NCBI RefSeq assembly: GCF_003008515.1
Contig: NZ_CP027668.1
Coordinates: 1,480,001-1,544,000, forward strand
DNA: 64,000 nucleotides
Source of the DNA: Phreatobacter cathodiphilus
Lineage (GTDB): Bacteria; Pseudomonadota; Alphaproteobacteria; Rhizobiales; Phreatobacteraceae
Direction: 5' to 3'
The notes below the pieces were generated by a model, which made no database searches, was not told where the DNA came from, and saw only the letters and a list, made by a program, of their open reading frames with translations. Positions 12,620 to 22,200 of the stretch are shown here, piece by piece (the first letter of the stretch is position 1; the number at the start of each line of letters is the position of its first letter). Position numbers and translations under genes: made by a program.

Positions 12620-13123
12620 TCACGCCCGCAGCGTCCTGGTCCGCCGCCTTCGCTGGATCGGCGCGATGACGGCGCGTCCGCCGAGCCAGCCGACGAGGAA
12701 GCCGAGTGCCGTCATCACCAGCCCTTCGCTGGTGACCGGCACGGCAGGCTCGAAGTTCTGCGCGGCGCGGCGGGCGATCTCAGGCTCATAGCTGCGCGCG
12801 AAGGTGGCGAGCCGCCAGAACGGTCCGGCGCTCTCGTAGGACTGGAGCTGAGCCTCCAGCCGCGCCGCCCGCGCCGCATCCGCCCGGATCTGCTCGCCGC
12901 GCTGGCGCACGAAGTCGTCGGGATTGCCGAGCAGCCGTTCGAGCCCGGTGTCCCGGTTCATCTGAAGGCGCGCGGCATCCGCATCGAACGCGCGGATAAT
13001 GCGGTTGAGTTCGTCCACCGCGCCGCCGAGCCGCTGGCGGTACTGCTGGGCGAACTCCGGCACCTGCGAGGCCACGACGCCGAGGACCAGCGCGAGGAAG
13101 AAGACGATTCGGCGGAGGATCAT
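12620..13123 (-). CDS. DUF2937 family membrane protein
   Basis: Predicted inner-membrane protein of 167 residues. An N-terminal helix MILRRIVFFLALVLGVV is followed by PEFAQQYRQRLGGAVDEL, the conserved opening of DUF2937. A long amphipathic region predicted to be coiled coil occupies about residues 30-95, and a second membrane helix (LGFLVGWLGGRAVI) lies near the C-terminus before an Arg-rich tail. Function is unknown. The start is chosen at 13123 because the family motif begins there. It is divergent from one of the Arg-rich exported proteins. Confidence 0.82.
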   Translation of the reverse strand: MILRRIVFFLALVLGVVASQVPEFAQQYRQRLGGAVDELNRIIRAFDADAARLQMNRDTGLERLLGNPDDFVRQRGEQIRADAARAARLEAQLQSYESAGPFWRLATFARSYEPEIARRAAQNFEPAVPVTSEGLVMTALGFLVGWLGGRAVIAPIQRRRRTRTLRA

Positions 13124-13282
13124 CGGGGATGTCCGGGCGGCAACGCTGAAAGGGCAGGGCGCAGGAGCGCGTCGTTCGCCCCTGTCGTGAACAAATACCG
13201 CCGACATGCGTTCCCGTTCTACCGCCTGATACGCGGCTCGCCGGCTGCCCCGCAGCCGTTCCCCCATGTCTAGGAGAGCCCC

Positions 13283-13543
13283 ATGACCACCAGACGCATG
13301 TTCTTCGGAACGATCGCCGGCCTCGCCGCCGTCGCAACTGCCGGCGGCCTGTCCAGCGCCGCGGAGGCCGCGCCGCTGGTTGCCGCGCCGACTGCCGCAG
13401 CCCCGGTCGAGATGCAGTCCGAGCAGACCCCGCGCGGCCGCGTCCTGCGTCGAGGCAGCCGCGGCGCCTATCGCCGCGAATGGCGCAACCGCCGCTATCG
13501 TCGCCGCTACTGGCGCCGCCGCGCCTATCGCCGCGGCTGGTAA
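13283..13543 (+). CDS. Arg-rich Tat-signal protein, family copy A
   Basis: Small exported protein of unknown function, 86 residues, one of four related genes in the window. The N-terminus MTTRRMFFGTIAGLAAV is a twin-arginine-type signal with an AEA-A-like cleavage site near residue 30. An Ala/Pro-rich spacer ends in the shared motif APVEMQ. The tail is about half arginine (18 of the last 36 residues) with Tyr and Trp, and ends RRAYRRGW. AGGAGA precedes the ATG. A terminator and tRNA-Lys follow. Such a polybasic protein could bind DNA, LPS or acidic glycans outside the cytoplasm; this is inference only. Confidence 0.82.
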   Translation: MTTRRMFFGTIAGLAAVATAGGLSSAAEAAPLVAAPTAAAPVEMQSEQTPRGRVLRRGSRGAYRREWRNRRYRRRYWRRRAYRRGW

Positions 13544-13551
13544 CAGCCCAC

Positions 13552-13585
13552 CGGGCCCGCGTCGCAAGGCGCGGGCCCGTTCTTC
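13552..13585 (+). terminator. Intrinsic terminator after Arg-rich copy A
   Basis: CGGGCCCGCG (13552-13561) pairs with CGCGGGCCCG (13570-13579) across an 8-nt loop and is followed by TTCTTCG. It begins 8 bp after the stop codon. Confidence 0.8.
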
Positions 13586-13676
13586 GTCCGGGGGCAGGGC
13601 GCCGGGAAGCTCACCGCGTCGCGATGTCGCCCGCAATTGACTTCGCGGCGGCAATCCGCCAAACCCCCCGCCGGAT

Positions 13677-13751
13677 GGGCGGGTAGCTCAGCGGTAGAGC
13701 ACGTGACTTTTAATCATGTGGTCGAGGGTTCGATCCCCTCCCCGCTCACCA
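13677..13751 (+). tRNA. tRNA-Lys (anticodon UUU)
   Basis: A 75-nt cloverleaf. The acceptor GGGCGGG pairs with CCCGCTC (one G-T pair). The D arm contains AGCTCAGCGGTAGAGC. The anticodon loop CTTTTAA gives anticodon TTT. The T arm contains GGTTCGATCCC, and CCA is encoded. Confidence 0.96.
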
Positions 13752-13764
13752 TCCGCCTCTTCCC

Positions 13765-14511
13765 TCAGAGCGAGAAGCCGCCGTCGACGATGTGGATGGC
13801 GCCGGTGGTGTAGGCGGCCTCGTCCGAGGCGAGATAGACGGCCAGCATCGCAACCTCTTCCGCCGTGCCGAGCCGGCCGATGGGCTGGCGGTCGATGAAG
13901 GCCTTGCGGGCATCAGCCTCGGACTGACCGGTGGAGGCCGCCAGCGCCTTGATGCGCTCGTCCAGGGAAGGCGATTGGATCGTTCCCGGGCAGATGGCGT
14001 TGGAGCGGATGCCGCGGCGGATGTAGTCGATGGCCACCGACTTGGTGAGGCCGATCACGGCGGCCTTGGAGGCGCCGTAGGCGTAGCGGTTGAGCACGCC
14101 GCGCACGGACGAGGCGCCGGACGCGATGTTGACGATGGAGCCCGAACCCTTCTCCAGCATGCCCGGAAGGAAGGCGCGGATCGTGCGGTGCATCGACTTG
14201 ACGTTGAGGTCGAAGGAGCGGTCCCAGTCCGCCTCGCTGGTGTCGAGGACGGTGCCGTGATGCACCCAGCCGGCGGCGTTGACGAGGATGTCGACGGGAC
14301 CGGTCTTGGCGGCCAGCGCCTCGACGGCGCGGGTCGAGGTGACGTCCAGGCGCAGCTTCTTGGCCTTGGCGATCCCCTCGAGCTTCGCCTTGTCGATGTC
14401 GGTGGCGATCACCGTCGCACCCTCGGCCACGAAGGCCATGGCGATGGCACGCCCGATCCCATGCCCTGCCGCGGTCACGACCGCGACCTTGCCCGCCAGC
14501 CTCTTCGCCAT
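13765..14511 (-). CDS. SDR family oxidoreductase, 3-hydroxybutyrate dehydrogenase type 2-like
   Basis: NAD(P)-dependent short-chain dehydrogenase of 248 residues. It has the Rossmann motif TAAGHGIGRAIA, the NAAG motif, an Asn in LNVKSM, and the catalytic Ser/Tyr/Lys set with YGASKAAV. VHHGTVLD, IRAFLPGML, AVIGLTKSVAIDYI, CPGTIQSPSLDERI and SDEAAYTTG closely match the DHRS6/BDH2 group, which also resembles 2-keto-3-deoxy-L-fuconate dehydrogenases. The exact substrate is therefore open between 3-hydroxybutyrate-like and sugar-acid compounds. It stands alone, convergent with tRNA-Lys. The start at 14511 is family-typical (MAKRLAGKVAVVTAAG). Confidence 0.88.
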   Translation of the reverse strand: MAKRLAGKVAVVTAAGHGIGRAIAMAFVAEGATVIATDIDKAKLEGIAKAKKLRLDVTSTRAVEALAAKTGPVDILVNAAGWVHHGTVLDTSEADWDRSFDLNVKSMHRTIRAFLPGMLEKGSGSIVNIASGASSVRGVLNRYAYGASKAAVIGLTKSVAIDYIRRGIRSNAICPGTIQSPSLDERIKALAASTGQSEADARKAFIDRQPIGRLGTAEEVAMLAVYLASDEAAYTTGAIHIVDGGFSL

Positions 14512-14595
14512 GTCTCTCTCCCGTCTCGGCCGTTCTCTGCGGCTCAAATCGGTTGAAGTCGTGCCATGTCGCCGACGCGCCTGTCCAGCCGCCAG

Positions 14596-15363
14596 CTATC
14601 CGCCAAACCGCTGGGAGAGTTGCGTGTCGAAGGTTTTGAGATCGCCGAGCACCCGCTCCAGCAGGGCCGGATCGCGCAGGCGAAGGGCGGAATCGATCAC
14701 GTCGATGGCGGCGCCGATCGCCTCCGCCTGGCGGCGGAACTCGCCGTTGCCGGCCGGGTCCAGCGCCGCGAAGGGCTCGCAGCGGCGCAGGGCGAAGCGA
14801 TAGACGGCGGCCTTGGCGATGATGTCGCCGCGGGTCTCGCCGCGGGTGAGGTCGGCCGGCTGGCGCCTGTGCACCATCAGCGCCTCGGCGGCCTCGCTCG
14901 ATTCGTCCAGGCATTCGACCAGGCCGTAGAGGCCGATGCTGCGCCGCAGGCCGATCCATTCGCGCTTCAGCGGAGAGAGTTCCTCGAGGGCGCTGTCCTG
15001 CCGCCCCTGGGCCAGCACCTCGGCGGCACGGCGCAGGCGCGCCCGGCCGCCTTCCATCACCTCGGCGAAGAGGCTGATCCGGCTGGTCACGGGCGGAGGG
15101 TCGGCGGTCGTCGCCGCCGCGGTCTCGTCCCAGAGGGCGATCAGCGCCTTGAGGGCGGCCTCGGCCTCCTCGGCGCGCCCGTTCCTCAGGCTCGTGGTGG
15201 CGGCGCGGTAAAGCACCTGCGCCTGGGTGAGGCCCTGGACGAGAACGGCCGTCGTGCGAGCCTCGGCGCAGGTCGCGAAGGCGGCGAGGCAGAGCGCGAC
15301 CAGGGCGGCCAGCAGGCGGGAGCGGTTACATGTCGTCACGAACCGCACCTTACCCCAAGTCAT
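14596..15363 (-). CDS. Exported alpha-helical protein of unknown function
   Basis: Not recognised. The 255-residue protein has a hydrophobic signal (LLAALVALCLAAFATCAEA, about residues 17-35) and a mature part made almost wholly of predicted helices, with repeated Ala/Glu/Leu patterns such as NGRAEEAEAALKAL that resemble TPR-type packing. Two cysteines (in VECLDE and RRCEPF) could form a disulfide. The ATG at 15363 overlaps the stop of the upstream sugar-kinase gene as ATGA, so translation is coupled; a GTG start inside the signal region is the alternative. It is last in the recG-ybaN-pfkB operon. Confidence 0.72.
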   Translation of the reverse strand: MTWGKVRFVTTCNRSRLLAALVALCLAAFATCAEARTTAVLVQGLTQAQVLYRAATTSLRNGRAEEAEAALKALIALWDETAAATTADPPPVTSRISLFAEVMEGGRARLRRAAEVLAQGRQDSALEELSPLKREWIGLRRSIGLYGLVECLDESSEAAEALMVHRRQPADLTRGETRGDIIAKAAVYRFALRRCEPFAALDPAGNGEFRRQAEAIGAAIDVIDSALRLRDPALLERVLGDLKTFDTQLSQRFGG

Positions 15364-16268
15364 CGGCGTCCCGCCAGCAGCCGATCCACGCTCGCCCGGT
15401 CTGGCATGCCCTTGCGACCGCCGAAGGCGGTGCACTTGAGGGCCGCCGCCGCATTGGCAAAGCGGACGGCCCGGTCGAGCGGCTGTCGTTCGGCGAGGGC
15501 GACGGCCAGCGCCCCGTGCCAGGTATCGCCGGCGCCCAGCGTATCCACCGCGGTCACGTCGAAGGCCGGAACGTGGCGCACGAGACGGCCCTCCATATAC
15601 CAGGCGCCGCGCGCGCCATCCGTGACGAGGAACACGTTGGCGGCGCTTTCGGATGCATGGGCGAGGGCGGTGGCGAGGTCGTCGATGCCGGTCAGGTCGC
15701 GCAGCGCCGGCGCCGAAAAGCCGACATGGCTCGCCAGGGCCAGAACCTCCGGACGGTCCGGGCGGCGGTCGGCGTCCAGCACGGAGGGAAGGCCCGCGTC
15801 CCGCGCCAGCGGCAGCAGGGTGAGCGCCGCCTCGATCCAGCGCGTCTCGGCATAGGCGGCATGCGCCCCGGCGAGGGCGCCTTCGTCGATCCAGCCGGCA
15901 TCGGAGGGAATGTCGGGGTCGGCATAGCTCACCACCAGCCGCTCGCCATGGCGGTCGATGACGACGGCCGAGACCGGCGAACGATGGCCGGGGCAGCGCT
16001 GCACCCGCGAGCAGTCGACGCCGTCGCGCTCCAGCTCCTCGATCATCATGGCGGCGAAGGCATCGTCGCCGAGGCGCGCGATCAGGGACACCGAGGCGCC
16101 GAGCCGGGCGCAGGCGGTGGCGGCGTTGCCGGCGAGCCCTCCGCCCGACGTCACCATTCGCGTCGAGCGGAACTTGAGCGGCACCGTCGGAATCTCGTCC
16201 AGGCCGTAAATGATGTCGAGCGTGGTAATGCCGGCGCAGACGATGCGCCGTCGCGGATCCGCGGTCAT
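15360..16268 (-). CDS. PfkB family carbohydrate kinase
   Basis: ATP-dependent sugar or nucleoside kinase of the ribokinase family, 302 residues; the substrate is not resolved. Signature 1 appears as GGGLAGNAATACARLGA (about residues 41-57). Signature 2 is DTLGAGDTWHGAL, with the catalytic Asp in GAGD. A-F-G-G-R-K-G-M near the C-terminus corresponds to the adenine and cation region. The start ATG overlaps the stop of the DUF454 gene by 4 bp, and its own stop overlaps the next start the same way. It is carried in an operon with recG, with which it has no known functional link. Confidence 0.88.
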   Translation of the reverse strand: MTADPRRRIVCAGITTLDIIYGLDEIPTVPLKFRSTRMVTSGGGLAGNAATACARLGASVSLIARLGDDAFAAMMIEELERDGVDCSRVQRCPGHRSPVSAVVIDRHGERLVVSYADPDIPSDAGWIDEGALAGAHAAYAETRWIEAALTLLPLARDAGLPSVLDADRRPDRPEVLALASHVGFSAPALRDLTGIDDLATALAHASESAANVFLVTDGARGAWYMEGRLVRHVPAFDVTAVDTLGAGDTWHGALAVALAERQPLDRAVRFANAAAALKCTAFGGRKGMPDRASVDRLLAGRR

Positions 16269-16630
16269 GACGAGGGCCGCGTCCCGACATAAAGGGCGCC
16301 GGCGGCGATGCAGAGGCCCGAGACCGCGATACCGACGGGCGGGGCGGTGAGCCAGACGAGACCCCAGGACAGAGCCATGGAGCCGAGCGCGATCGCCTTG
16401 ATGCGGGGCGCGATGGCGCCGCGCTCGCGCCAGGTCCTCACCGGCGGGCCGAGGCGGGGATGGTTCAGAAGCCACCATTCGAAGCGCGGCGAGGAGCGGG
16501 CGAAGCACCAGGCGGCGAGGATGAGGAACACCGTGCCCGGCAGGCCGGGGAGGATGACGCCGATCACGCCGATGACCGTGAACAGGCATCCCGCGAGGAA
16601 GACCAGCAGGCGGAGGGGACGGGCGAGCAT
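16265..16630 (-). CDS. YbaN/DUF454 inner-membrane protein
   Basis: Small inner-membrane protein of 121 residues with three to four hydrophobic helices. It has the DUF454 core: FLAGCLFTVIGVIGVILPGLPGTVFLILAAWCFARSSPRFEWWLLNHP. In this run the PGLPGTVFL turn and the W-L-L-N-H-P motif are the diagnostic features. Function is unknown; E. coli YbaN is called a conserved inner-membrane protein. It begins 2 bp after the recG stop and overlaps the downstream kinase by ATGA, so it is in the same transcript. Confidence 0.88.
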   Translation of the reverse strand: MLARPLRLLVFLAGCLFTVIGVIGVILPGLPGTVFLILAAWCFARSSPRFEWWLLNHPRLGPPVRTWRERGAIAPRIKAIALGSMALSWGLVWLTAPPVGIAVSGLCIAAGALYVGTRPSS

Positions 16631-16632
16631 GG

Positions 16633-18747
16633 TCAGCCGGCCTTGATGAGGCGGATCGCCTCGTTGCGACCGAACAGATAGAGCAGATCGCGCAGCGCCG
16701 CGCCACGGGCCGAGGCGAGCTGCGGATCCGTCTCGATGATGAGCCTGGCGTCGCTGCGCGCCGTCTCCATCAGCGGCGCGTGGTGCTCGAGCCGGGCGAG
16801 GCGGAAGCCCGGCATGCCCGACTGCTTGGTGCCGAGGAGATCGCCTTCGCCGCGCAGCGTCAGATCCTCCTCGGCGATACGGAACCCGTCCTCGGTCTCG
16901 CGCATGATGTCGAGGCGGCGGCGCGCCGTCTCGCGCAGCGGCCCCTTGTAGAGCAGGATGCAGGTGGAGGCTGCGGCGCCGCGGCCGATGCGCCCGCGCA
17001 GCTGATGAAGCTGGGCAAGACCGAAATGTTCGGCGTGGTCGATCACCATGATCGAGGCCTCCGGCACGTCGACGCCCACCTCGATGACCGTGGTGGCGAC
17101 GAGGAGGCGCGTCTCGCCGGCCGAGAAACGCACCATGGCGGCATCCTTGTCGGTGCCCTTCATCTGGCCGTGGACCATGTCCACCGCCGCGCCGAACCGC
17201 TGCTGGAGCAGGGCGAAGCGCTCCTCCGCGGCGGCGAGGTCCGGCGTGTTCTCGTCCGGCTCCTCCGCCTCGGCGACCAGCGGGCAGACCCAGTAGACCT
17301 GCCGTCCCGCCTCCAGCGCCCGGCCGATGCCGTCGACCACGTCTCCGAGCCGCTCCATGGCGATGACGCGGGTGTCGACCGGCTTGCGGCCGGCCGGCTT
17401 CTCGCGGAGCTGCGAGGATTCCATGTCGCCGAAATAGGTCAGAACCAGCGTGCGCGGGATCGGCGTCGCGGTCATCACCAGGAGGTCGACGGCCTCGCCC
17501 TTGGCCGCCAGCGCCAGGCGCTGCTGCACGCCGAAGCGGTGCTGTTCATCGATGACGGCGAGGCCGAGATCGTGGAAGCGCACATGCTCCTGGAACAGCG
17601 CGTGGGTGCCCACGACGATGGCGATGGCGCCCGAGGCGAGGCCGGCGAGGATGTCCTCGCGCTCGCGGCCCTTCTCCCGGCCGGTGAGGATCGCCACCCT
17701 GAGACCCGCGGCGGCGGCGAGCGGGGTCAGCGTCTTGGCGTGCTGGCGTGCCAGCAGTTCGGTCGGCGCCATCAGGGCGGATTGCCGGCCGGCCTCCGCG
17801 GCGGCGGCCATGGCCATGAGCGCCACCACCGTCTTGCCGGAGCCGACGTCGCCCTGGAGGAGGCGCAGCATGCGGGTCGGCGCACTCATGTCGGCGGCGA
17901 TCTCGGCGATGGCCGCCGTCTGCGAGCCGGTGAGGGCGAAGGGCAGGGCGCCGGCGATGCGCTCCCGCAGCGACCCGTCGCCGACATTGCGGCGTCCCGC
18001 CGGCCGCTTCAGGTTGGCGCGGACGAGGCCGAGGGCGAGCTGGTTGGCGAGCAGTTCGTCATAGGCGAGCCGCGAGCGGGCGGGGCCATCGGGCGCGAAA
18101 TCCTCGGGGCTTTCGGGCTGGTGCATGCGTTTGAGCGCCGCGGCGAAGTCTGGCCAGCCCTCGCGCGCCAGGTGCCGCGGCTCCAGCCATTCCGGCAGGA
18201 CCGGCAGGCGGGCGAGAGCGGCCTCGGCGGCGCGCCGCACATGGCCGGAGCCGAGCCCCTCCGTCAGCGGATAGACCGGCTCCATCATCGGCATGGTCGC
18301 CGCCTGCTCCGGCGCCAGCACCCGATCGGGATGCACCATCTGGCGCATGCCGTCGAAGAGCTCGATGCGGCCGGAGACGATCCGCGTCTCGCCGACGGGG
18401 CACATCTGCTCGATGCGGCTGCGATGGGCGTTGAACCAGACGAGCGTCAGGTCGCCCGTCTCGTCCGAGACGAGAACCTTGTAAGGGGCCCGCGACTTGC
18501 CCGGCGGCGCCGGCCGGTGCCGTTCGACCAGCACGGCGAGGGTGACGATGGCGCCCGGCACGGCCTCGGCGAGCGTCGGCCGCGACCGCCGGTCGATCAG
18601 CCCGCTCGGCAGGTGGAAGAGGAGATCGACCACGCGCGGCGGCCCCTCGCTGGCGAGCAGCTTCGCATAGAGGCCTTCGAGTTTGGCGCCGACGCCCTTC
18701 AGGGTGGTCAGCCGCGCAAACAGGGGATCGAGTCGCGTGGGACGCAT
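16633..18747 (-). CDS. recG: ATP-dependent DNA helicase RecG
   Basis: Superfamily 2 helicase that reverses stalled replication forks and processes branched DNA. The 704-residue protein has the N-terminal wedge/OB region (about 30-170) and then the helicase core. Walker A is LLQGDVGSGKTVVALMA near residue 290, the DEQH-box motif is VIDEQHRFGVQQR, motif III is MTATPIPRTL, and QLHQLRGRIGRG is motif VI. GMPGFRLARLEHHAPL is in the C-terminal TRG-type region. The length is typical. It is the first gene of a four-gene minus-strand unit and is divergent from sdhE-mfd, as often seen in this group. Confidence 0.97.
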   Translation of the reverse strand: MRPTRLDPLFARLTTLKGVGAKLEGLYAKLLASEGPPRVVDLLFHLPSGLIDRRSRPTLAEAVPGAIVTLAVLVERHRPAPPGKSRAPYKVLVSDETGDLTLVWFNAHRSRIEQMCPVGETRIVSGRIELFDGMRQMVHPDRVLAPEQAATMPMMEPVYPLTEGLGSGHVRRAAEAALARLPVLPEWLEPRHLAREGWPDFAAALKRMHQPESPEDFAPDGPARSRLAYDELLANQLALGLVRANLKRPAGRRNVGDGSLRERIAGALPFALTGSQTAAIAEIAADMSAPTRMLRLLQGDVGSGKTVVALMAMAAAAEAGRQSALMAPTELLARQHAKTLTPLAAAAGLRVAILTGREKGREREDILAGLASGAIAIVVGTHALFQEHVRFHDLGLAVIDEQHRFGVQQRLALAAKGEAVDLLVMTATPIPRTLVLTYFGDMESSQLREKPAGRKPVDTRVIAMERLGDVVDGIGRALEAGRQVYWVCPLVAEAEEPDENTPDLAAAEERFALLQQRFGAAVDMVHGQMKGTDKDAAMVRFSAGETRLLVATTVIEVGVDVPEASIMVIDHAEHFGLAQLHQLRGRIGRGAAASTCILLYKGPLRETARRRLDIMRETEDGFRIAEEDLTLRGEGDLLGTKQSGMPGFRLARLEHHAPLMETARSDARLIIETDPQLASARGAALRDLLYLFGRNEAIRLIKAG

Positions 18748-18801
18748 CGCGGCAATCTAGTCCGTGGCGTCCGCTGCCGACAGGCCCGCGGGCCGCGCGG
18801 C

Positions 18802-18830
18802 TTGTAAATCCCTCTCCGGCTTTGCTAGGG
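18802..18830 (+). promoter_or_regulatory. Candidate promoter for sdhE-mfd
   Basis: TTGTAA (18802-18807), a 17-bp spacer and CTAGGG (18825-18830) lie about 130 bp upstream of sdhE. The -10 is of the CTA type common in this group. No operator-like repeat is evident in the rest of the 211-bp recG-sdhE intergenic region. Confidence 0.35.
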
Positions 18831-18958
18831 GTGCACCGCACCGGGTTTCGTCCGAAAGGGCCTGCCCGGCTTTTGCCGTTAGCTGCCCTGCATTCGCGCC
18901 GGCTCCGGAAACGGGCCTCGCGCGTAGATGCCGTGCAACACGCAACGAGGCCCTGTCG

Positions 18959-19258
18959 ATGACCGGAACCACCCGTTCCTCCGCCGATCTCGATCCGCGC
19001 CGCCGGAAGATCCTCTTCCGCTCCTGGCATCGCGGCACGCGCGAGATGGACCTGATCATGGGCCGGTTCGCCGACGTGCATATCGGCGACTTCAGCGAGG
19101 CGGAGCTCGACGATTTCGAGCGCCTGATCGAGGTGCCGGACCGCGACCTCTTCGCCTGGGTCACCGACAAGGCCGATACGCCGGCCAATTACGACACCTC
19201 GGTCTTCCGCTCGCTCAAGACCTTCCACGCCGAGGGCCGCGGGGCCTGGGTCGGCTGA
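18959..19258 (+). CDS. sdhE: Succinate dehydrogenase assembly factor 2 (SdhE/DUF339)
   Basis: Helps insert FAD covalently into the flavoprotein of succinate dehydrogenase. The 99-residue protein has RRRKILFRSWHRGTREMDLI, in which the R-S-x-x-R-G-x-x-E-x-D segment contains the family RGxxE motif, followed by LDDFERLIEVPDRDLFAWV. The ATG at 18959 gives the family length; the long upstream extension has no such support. Its stop and the mfd start overlap as TGATG, so the two are co-translated. This sdhE-mfd linkage recurs in alphaproteobacteria although the functions are unrelated. Confidence 0.93.
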   Translation: MTGTTRSSADLDPRRRKILFRSWHRGTREMDLIMGRFADVHIGDFSEAELDDFERLIEVPDRDLFAWVTDKADTPANYDTSVFRSLKTFHAEGRGAWVG

Positions 19259-22200
19259 TGGCGAAACGTTCTCCCGCCGACGTCGTCGCCTCGCGCGGGC
19301 GGTTGACCCTCGCGGGCGTGCCGCAGGGCTACGACGCTCTCGTCGTCGCCGACCTCGCCCGCCAGCTCCATGCCAAGGGCGACCAGGCCTCGCCCGAGCT
19401 GCTTGTGATCTGCCGCGACGGCCCGCGCATGCAGGCCATGGAGACGGCGCTGGCCTTCTTCGCGCCGGGCATCGAAATCCTCACCGTCCCCGCCTGGGAC
19501 TGCCAGCCCTATGACCGCGCTTCCCCCAACGGCGCCGTCATGGCGCGGCGGATGCTGACCCTGTCGCGCCTCGCCCGCACCACCGGCCGCGCGACCCCGG
19601 CCATCGTGCTGACCACGGTCAACGCCGCGCTGCAGCGGGTGCCCGCGCGCGCGGTCCTCGCGCAGCAATCGCTGTCCGCGGCGCCGGGCAACGTCATCGC
19701 CATGACCGACCTGCAGTCCTGGCTGGAGACCAACGGCTACCTGCGCACCTCGACCGTGCGCGAGGTCGGCGAATATGCCGTGCGCGGCGGCATTCTCGAC
19801 CTCTTCGCGCCGGGCCTCGACGCGCCCATCCGCCTCGACTTCTTCGGCGACACGCTGGAGTCAATCCGCTCCTTCGACCCGGAGACCCAGCGCACCACCG
19901 GCAATCTGCGCCGCCTCGACCTCGTGCCGACGGCGGAAATGCAGATCACCACCGAGACCATGTCGAAGTTCCGGCTCGCCTATGTGCGGGCCTTCGGCGG
20001 CTCGACCAAGGGCGACGCGCTCTACGAGGCGGTCTCCGAGGGGCGCCGCCACCCCGGCGTGGAACACTGGCTGCCGCTGTTCCACGACCGTCTCGACACG
20101 CTCTTCGACTATTTGCCCGATGCCGGCATGGTCCTCGACGCCCAGGTGGAGGAAGCGGCGCGCGAGCGTCTGACCACGATCGCCGACTACTACGATGCGC
20201 GGAAGACGGCGCTCGAGCAGGACGCCTCCGCCTCCTACAAGCCGCTGCCGCCGGACGCGCTCTATCTGTCGCCCGCGGACTGGGACCGCCGGAGCGGCGG
20301 CGAGGCCGTCGTGAAGCTCTCGCCCTTCGCGCTCGCCGGCGCCTCCGACGGCGCCTTGATCGACCTCGGGGGCCGGCGCGGCCGGTCCTTCGCGGCGGAG
20401 CGGGCCGACGAGAACGCCAATGTCTTCGACGCCGTGACGGCCCATGTGGCGGCGCTGCGCAAGGACAAGAAGCGCGTCCTGGTCGCCGCCTGGTCGGAGG
20501 GGTCGCGGGAACGGCTCCAGCCGATCCTCGAGGACCACGGGCTGAAGGCGCTGCGACCGGTGGCGAGCTGGTCCTCCGCCCAGGCCCTGCGCGGCGACGA
20601 GATCGCGCTGGCCGTGCTCGGCGTCGAGGAGGGCTTCGAGACACCCGACTTTGCCGTCGTCGGCGAACAGGACATTCTCGGCGACCGTCTCGTCCGTGCC
20701 CAGAAGCGGCGGAAGAGGGCGCAGGACTTCCTCTCCGACGTCACGAGCCTGTCGGCCGGCGATCTCGTCGTCCATGTCGACCACGGCATCGGCCGCTTCG
20801 TCGGCCTGAAGACGGTCACTGCGGCGGGCGCGCCGCACGACTGCGTCGAGCTGCACTATGCCGGCGGCGACAAGCTCTTCCTGCCGGTGGAGAACATCGA
20901 GCTCCTCACGCGCTACGGCTCGGAGGACGCGGAGGCCCAGCTCGACAAGCTCGGCGGCGGCGCCTGGCAGGCCCGCAAGGCCCGCCTCAAGAAGCGCATC
21001 CTCGAAATGGCCGCCGGTCTCATCAAGATCGCCGCGGCCCGTGCCCTGCGCGAGGCGCCGAAGCTGGTGGCGCCCGACGGCGCCTATGACGAGTTCGCCG
21101 CCCGTTTCCCCTATGACGAGACGGACGATCAGGCCGGCGCCATCGATTCCGTGCTGGAGGACATGGGTTCCGGGCGGCCGATGGACCGGCTCGTCTGCGG
21201 CGACGTCGGCTTCGGCAAGACCGAGGTGGCGCTGCGCGCCGCCTTCGCCGCCGTCATGAGCGGCAAGCAGGTGGCGGTGGTGGTGCCGACGACGCTTCTC
21301 GCCCGGCAGCACTACAAAACCTTTGCCGAGCGCTTCAAGGGGCTCCCGGTGACGGTCGCCCAGGCTTCCCGCATGGTCGGCTCCGCCGATCTCGCCGCCG
21401 CCAAGAAGGGCCTGGCGGACGGGACGGTCGACATCGTCGTCGGCACCCACGCCCTGCTCGGCAAGACCATTTCCTTCAAGGATCTCGGCCTCGTCATCGT
21501 CGACGAGGAGCAGCATTTCGGCGTCGGCCACAAGGAGCGGCTCAAGGAGCTGCGCGCCGAGGTCCATGTGCTGACCCTGACCGCGACGCCGATCCCGCGG
21601 ACGCTCCAGCTCGCCATGACCGGCGTGCGCGACCTGTCCATCATCGCGACGCCGCCGGTCGACCGCCTCGCGGTCCGCTCCTTCGTGACGCCCTTCGACC
21701 CGCTGATCATCCGCGAGGCCCTGCTGCGCGAACGCTACCGCGGCGGCCAGGCCTTCTTCGTCTGCCCGCGCATCGAGGATCTGGCGGAGGCCGAGGCCTT
21801 CCTGCGCGAGCACGTGCCGGAGGCGAAGTTCATCGTCGCCCACGGGCAGATGGCGGCCGGCGACCTCGAGGACCGCATCGGCGCCTTCTACGACGGCAAG
21901 GTCGACATCCTGCTCTCCACCACCATCGTCGAATCCGGCCTCGACATCCCGCGCGCCAACACGCTGATCGTCTGGCGCGCCGACATGTTCGGCCTCGCCC
22001 AGCTCTACCAGCTGCGCGGCCGCGTCGGCCGGGCCAAGACCCGCGCCTATGCGCTCTTCACGCTGCCTGAGAAGAAGCCGGTGACGCCGCAGGCCGAGCG
22101 AAGGCTGAAGGTTCTCCAGTCTCTCGACACGCTCGGCGCGGGCTTCCAGCTCGCCTCCCACGACCTCGACATCCGCGGTGCCGGCAACCTCCTCGGCGAC

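Noticed and set aside
13124-13282. SOS box upstream of Arg-rich copy A
   Set aside because: GTTC occurs several times but never at 7-bp spacing; the nearest is GTTC-CC-GTTC.
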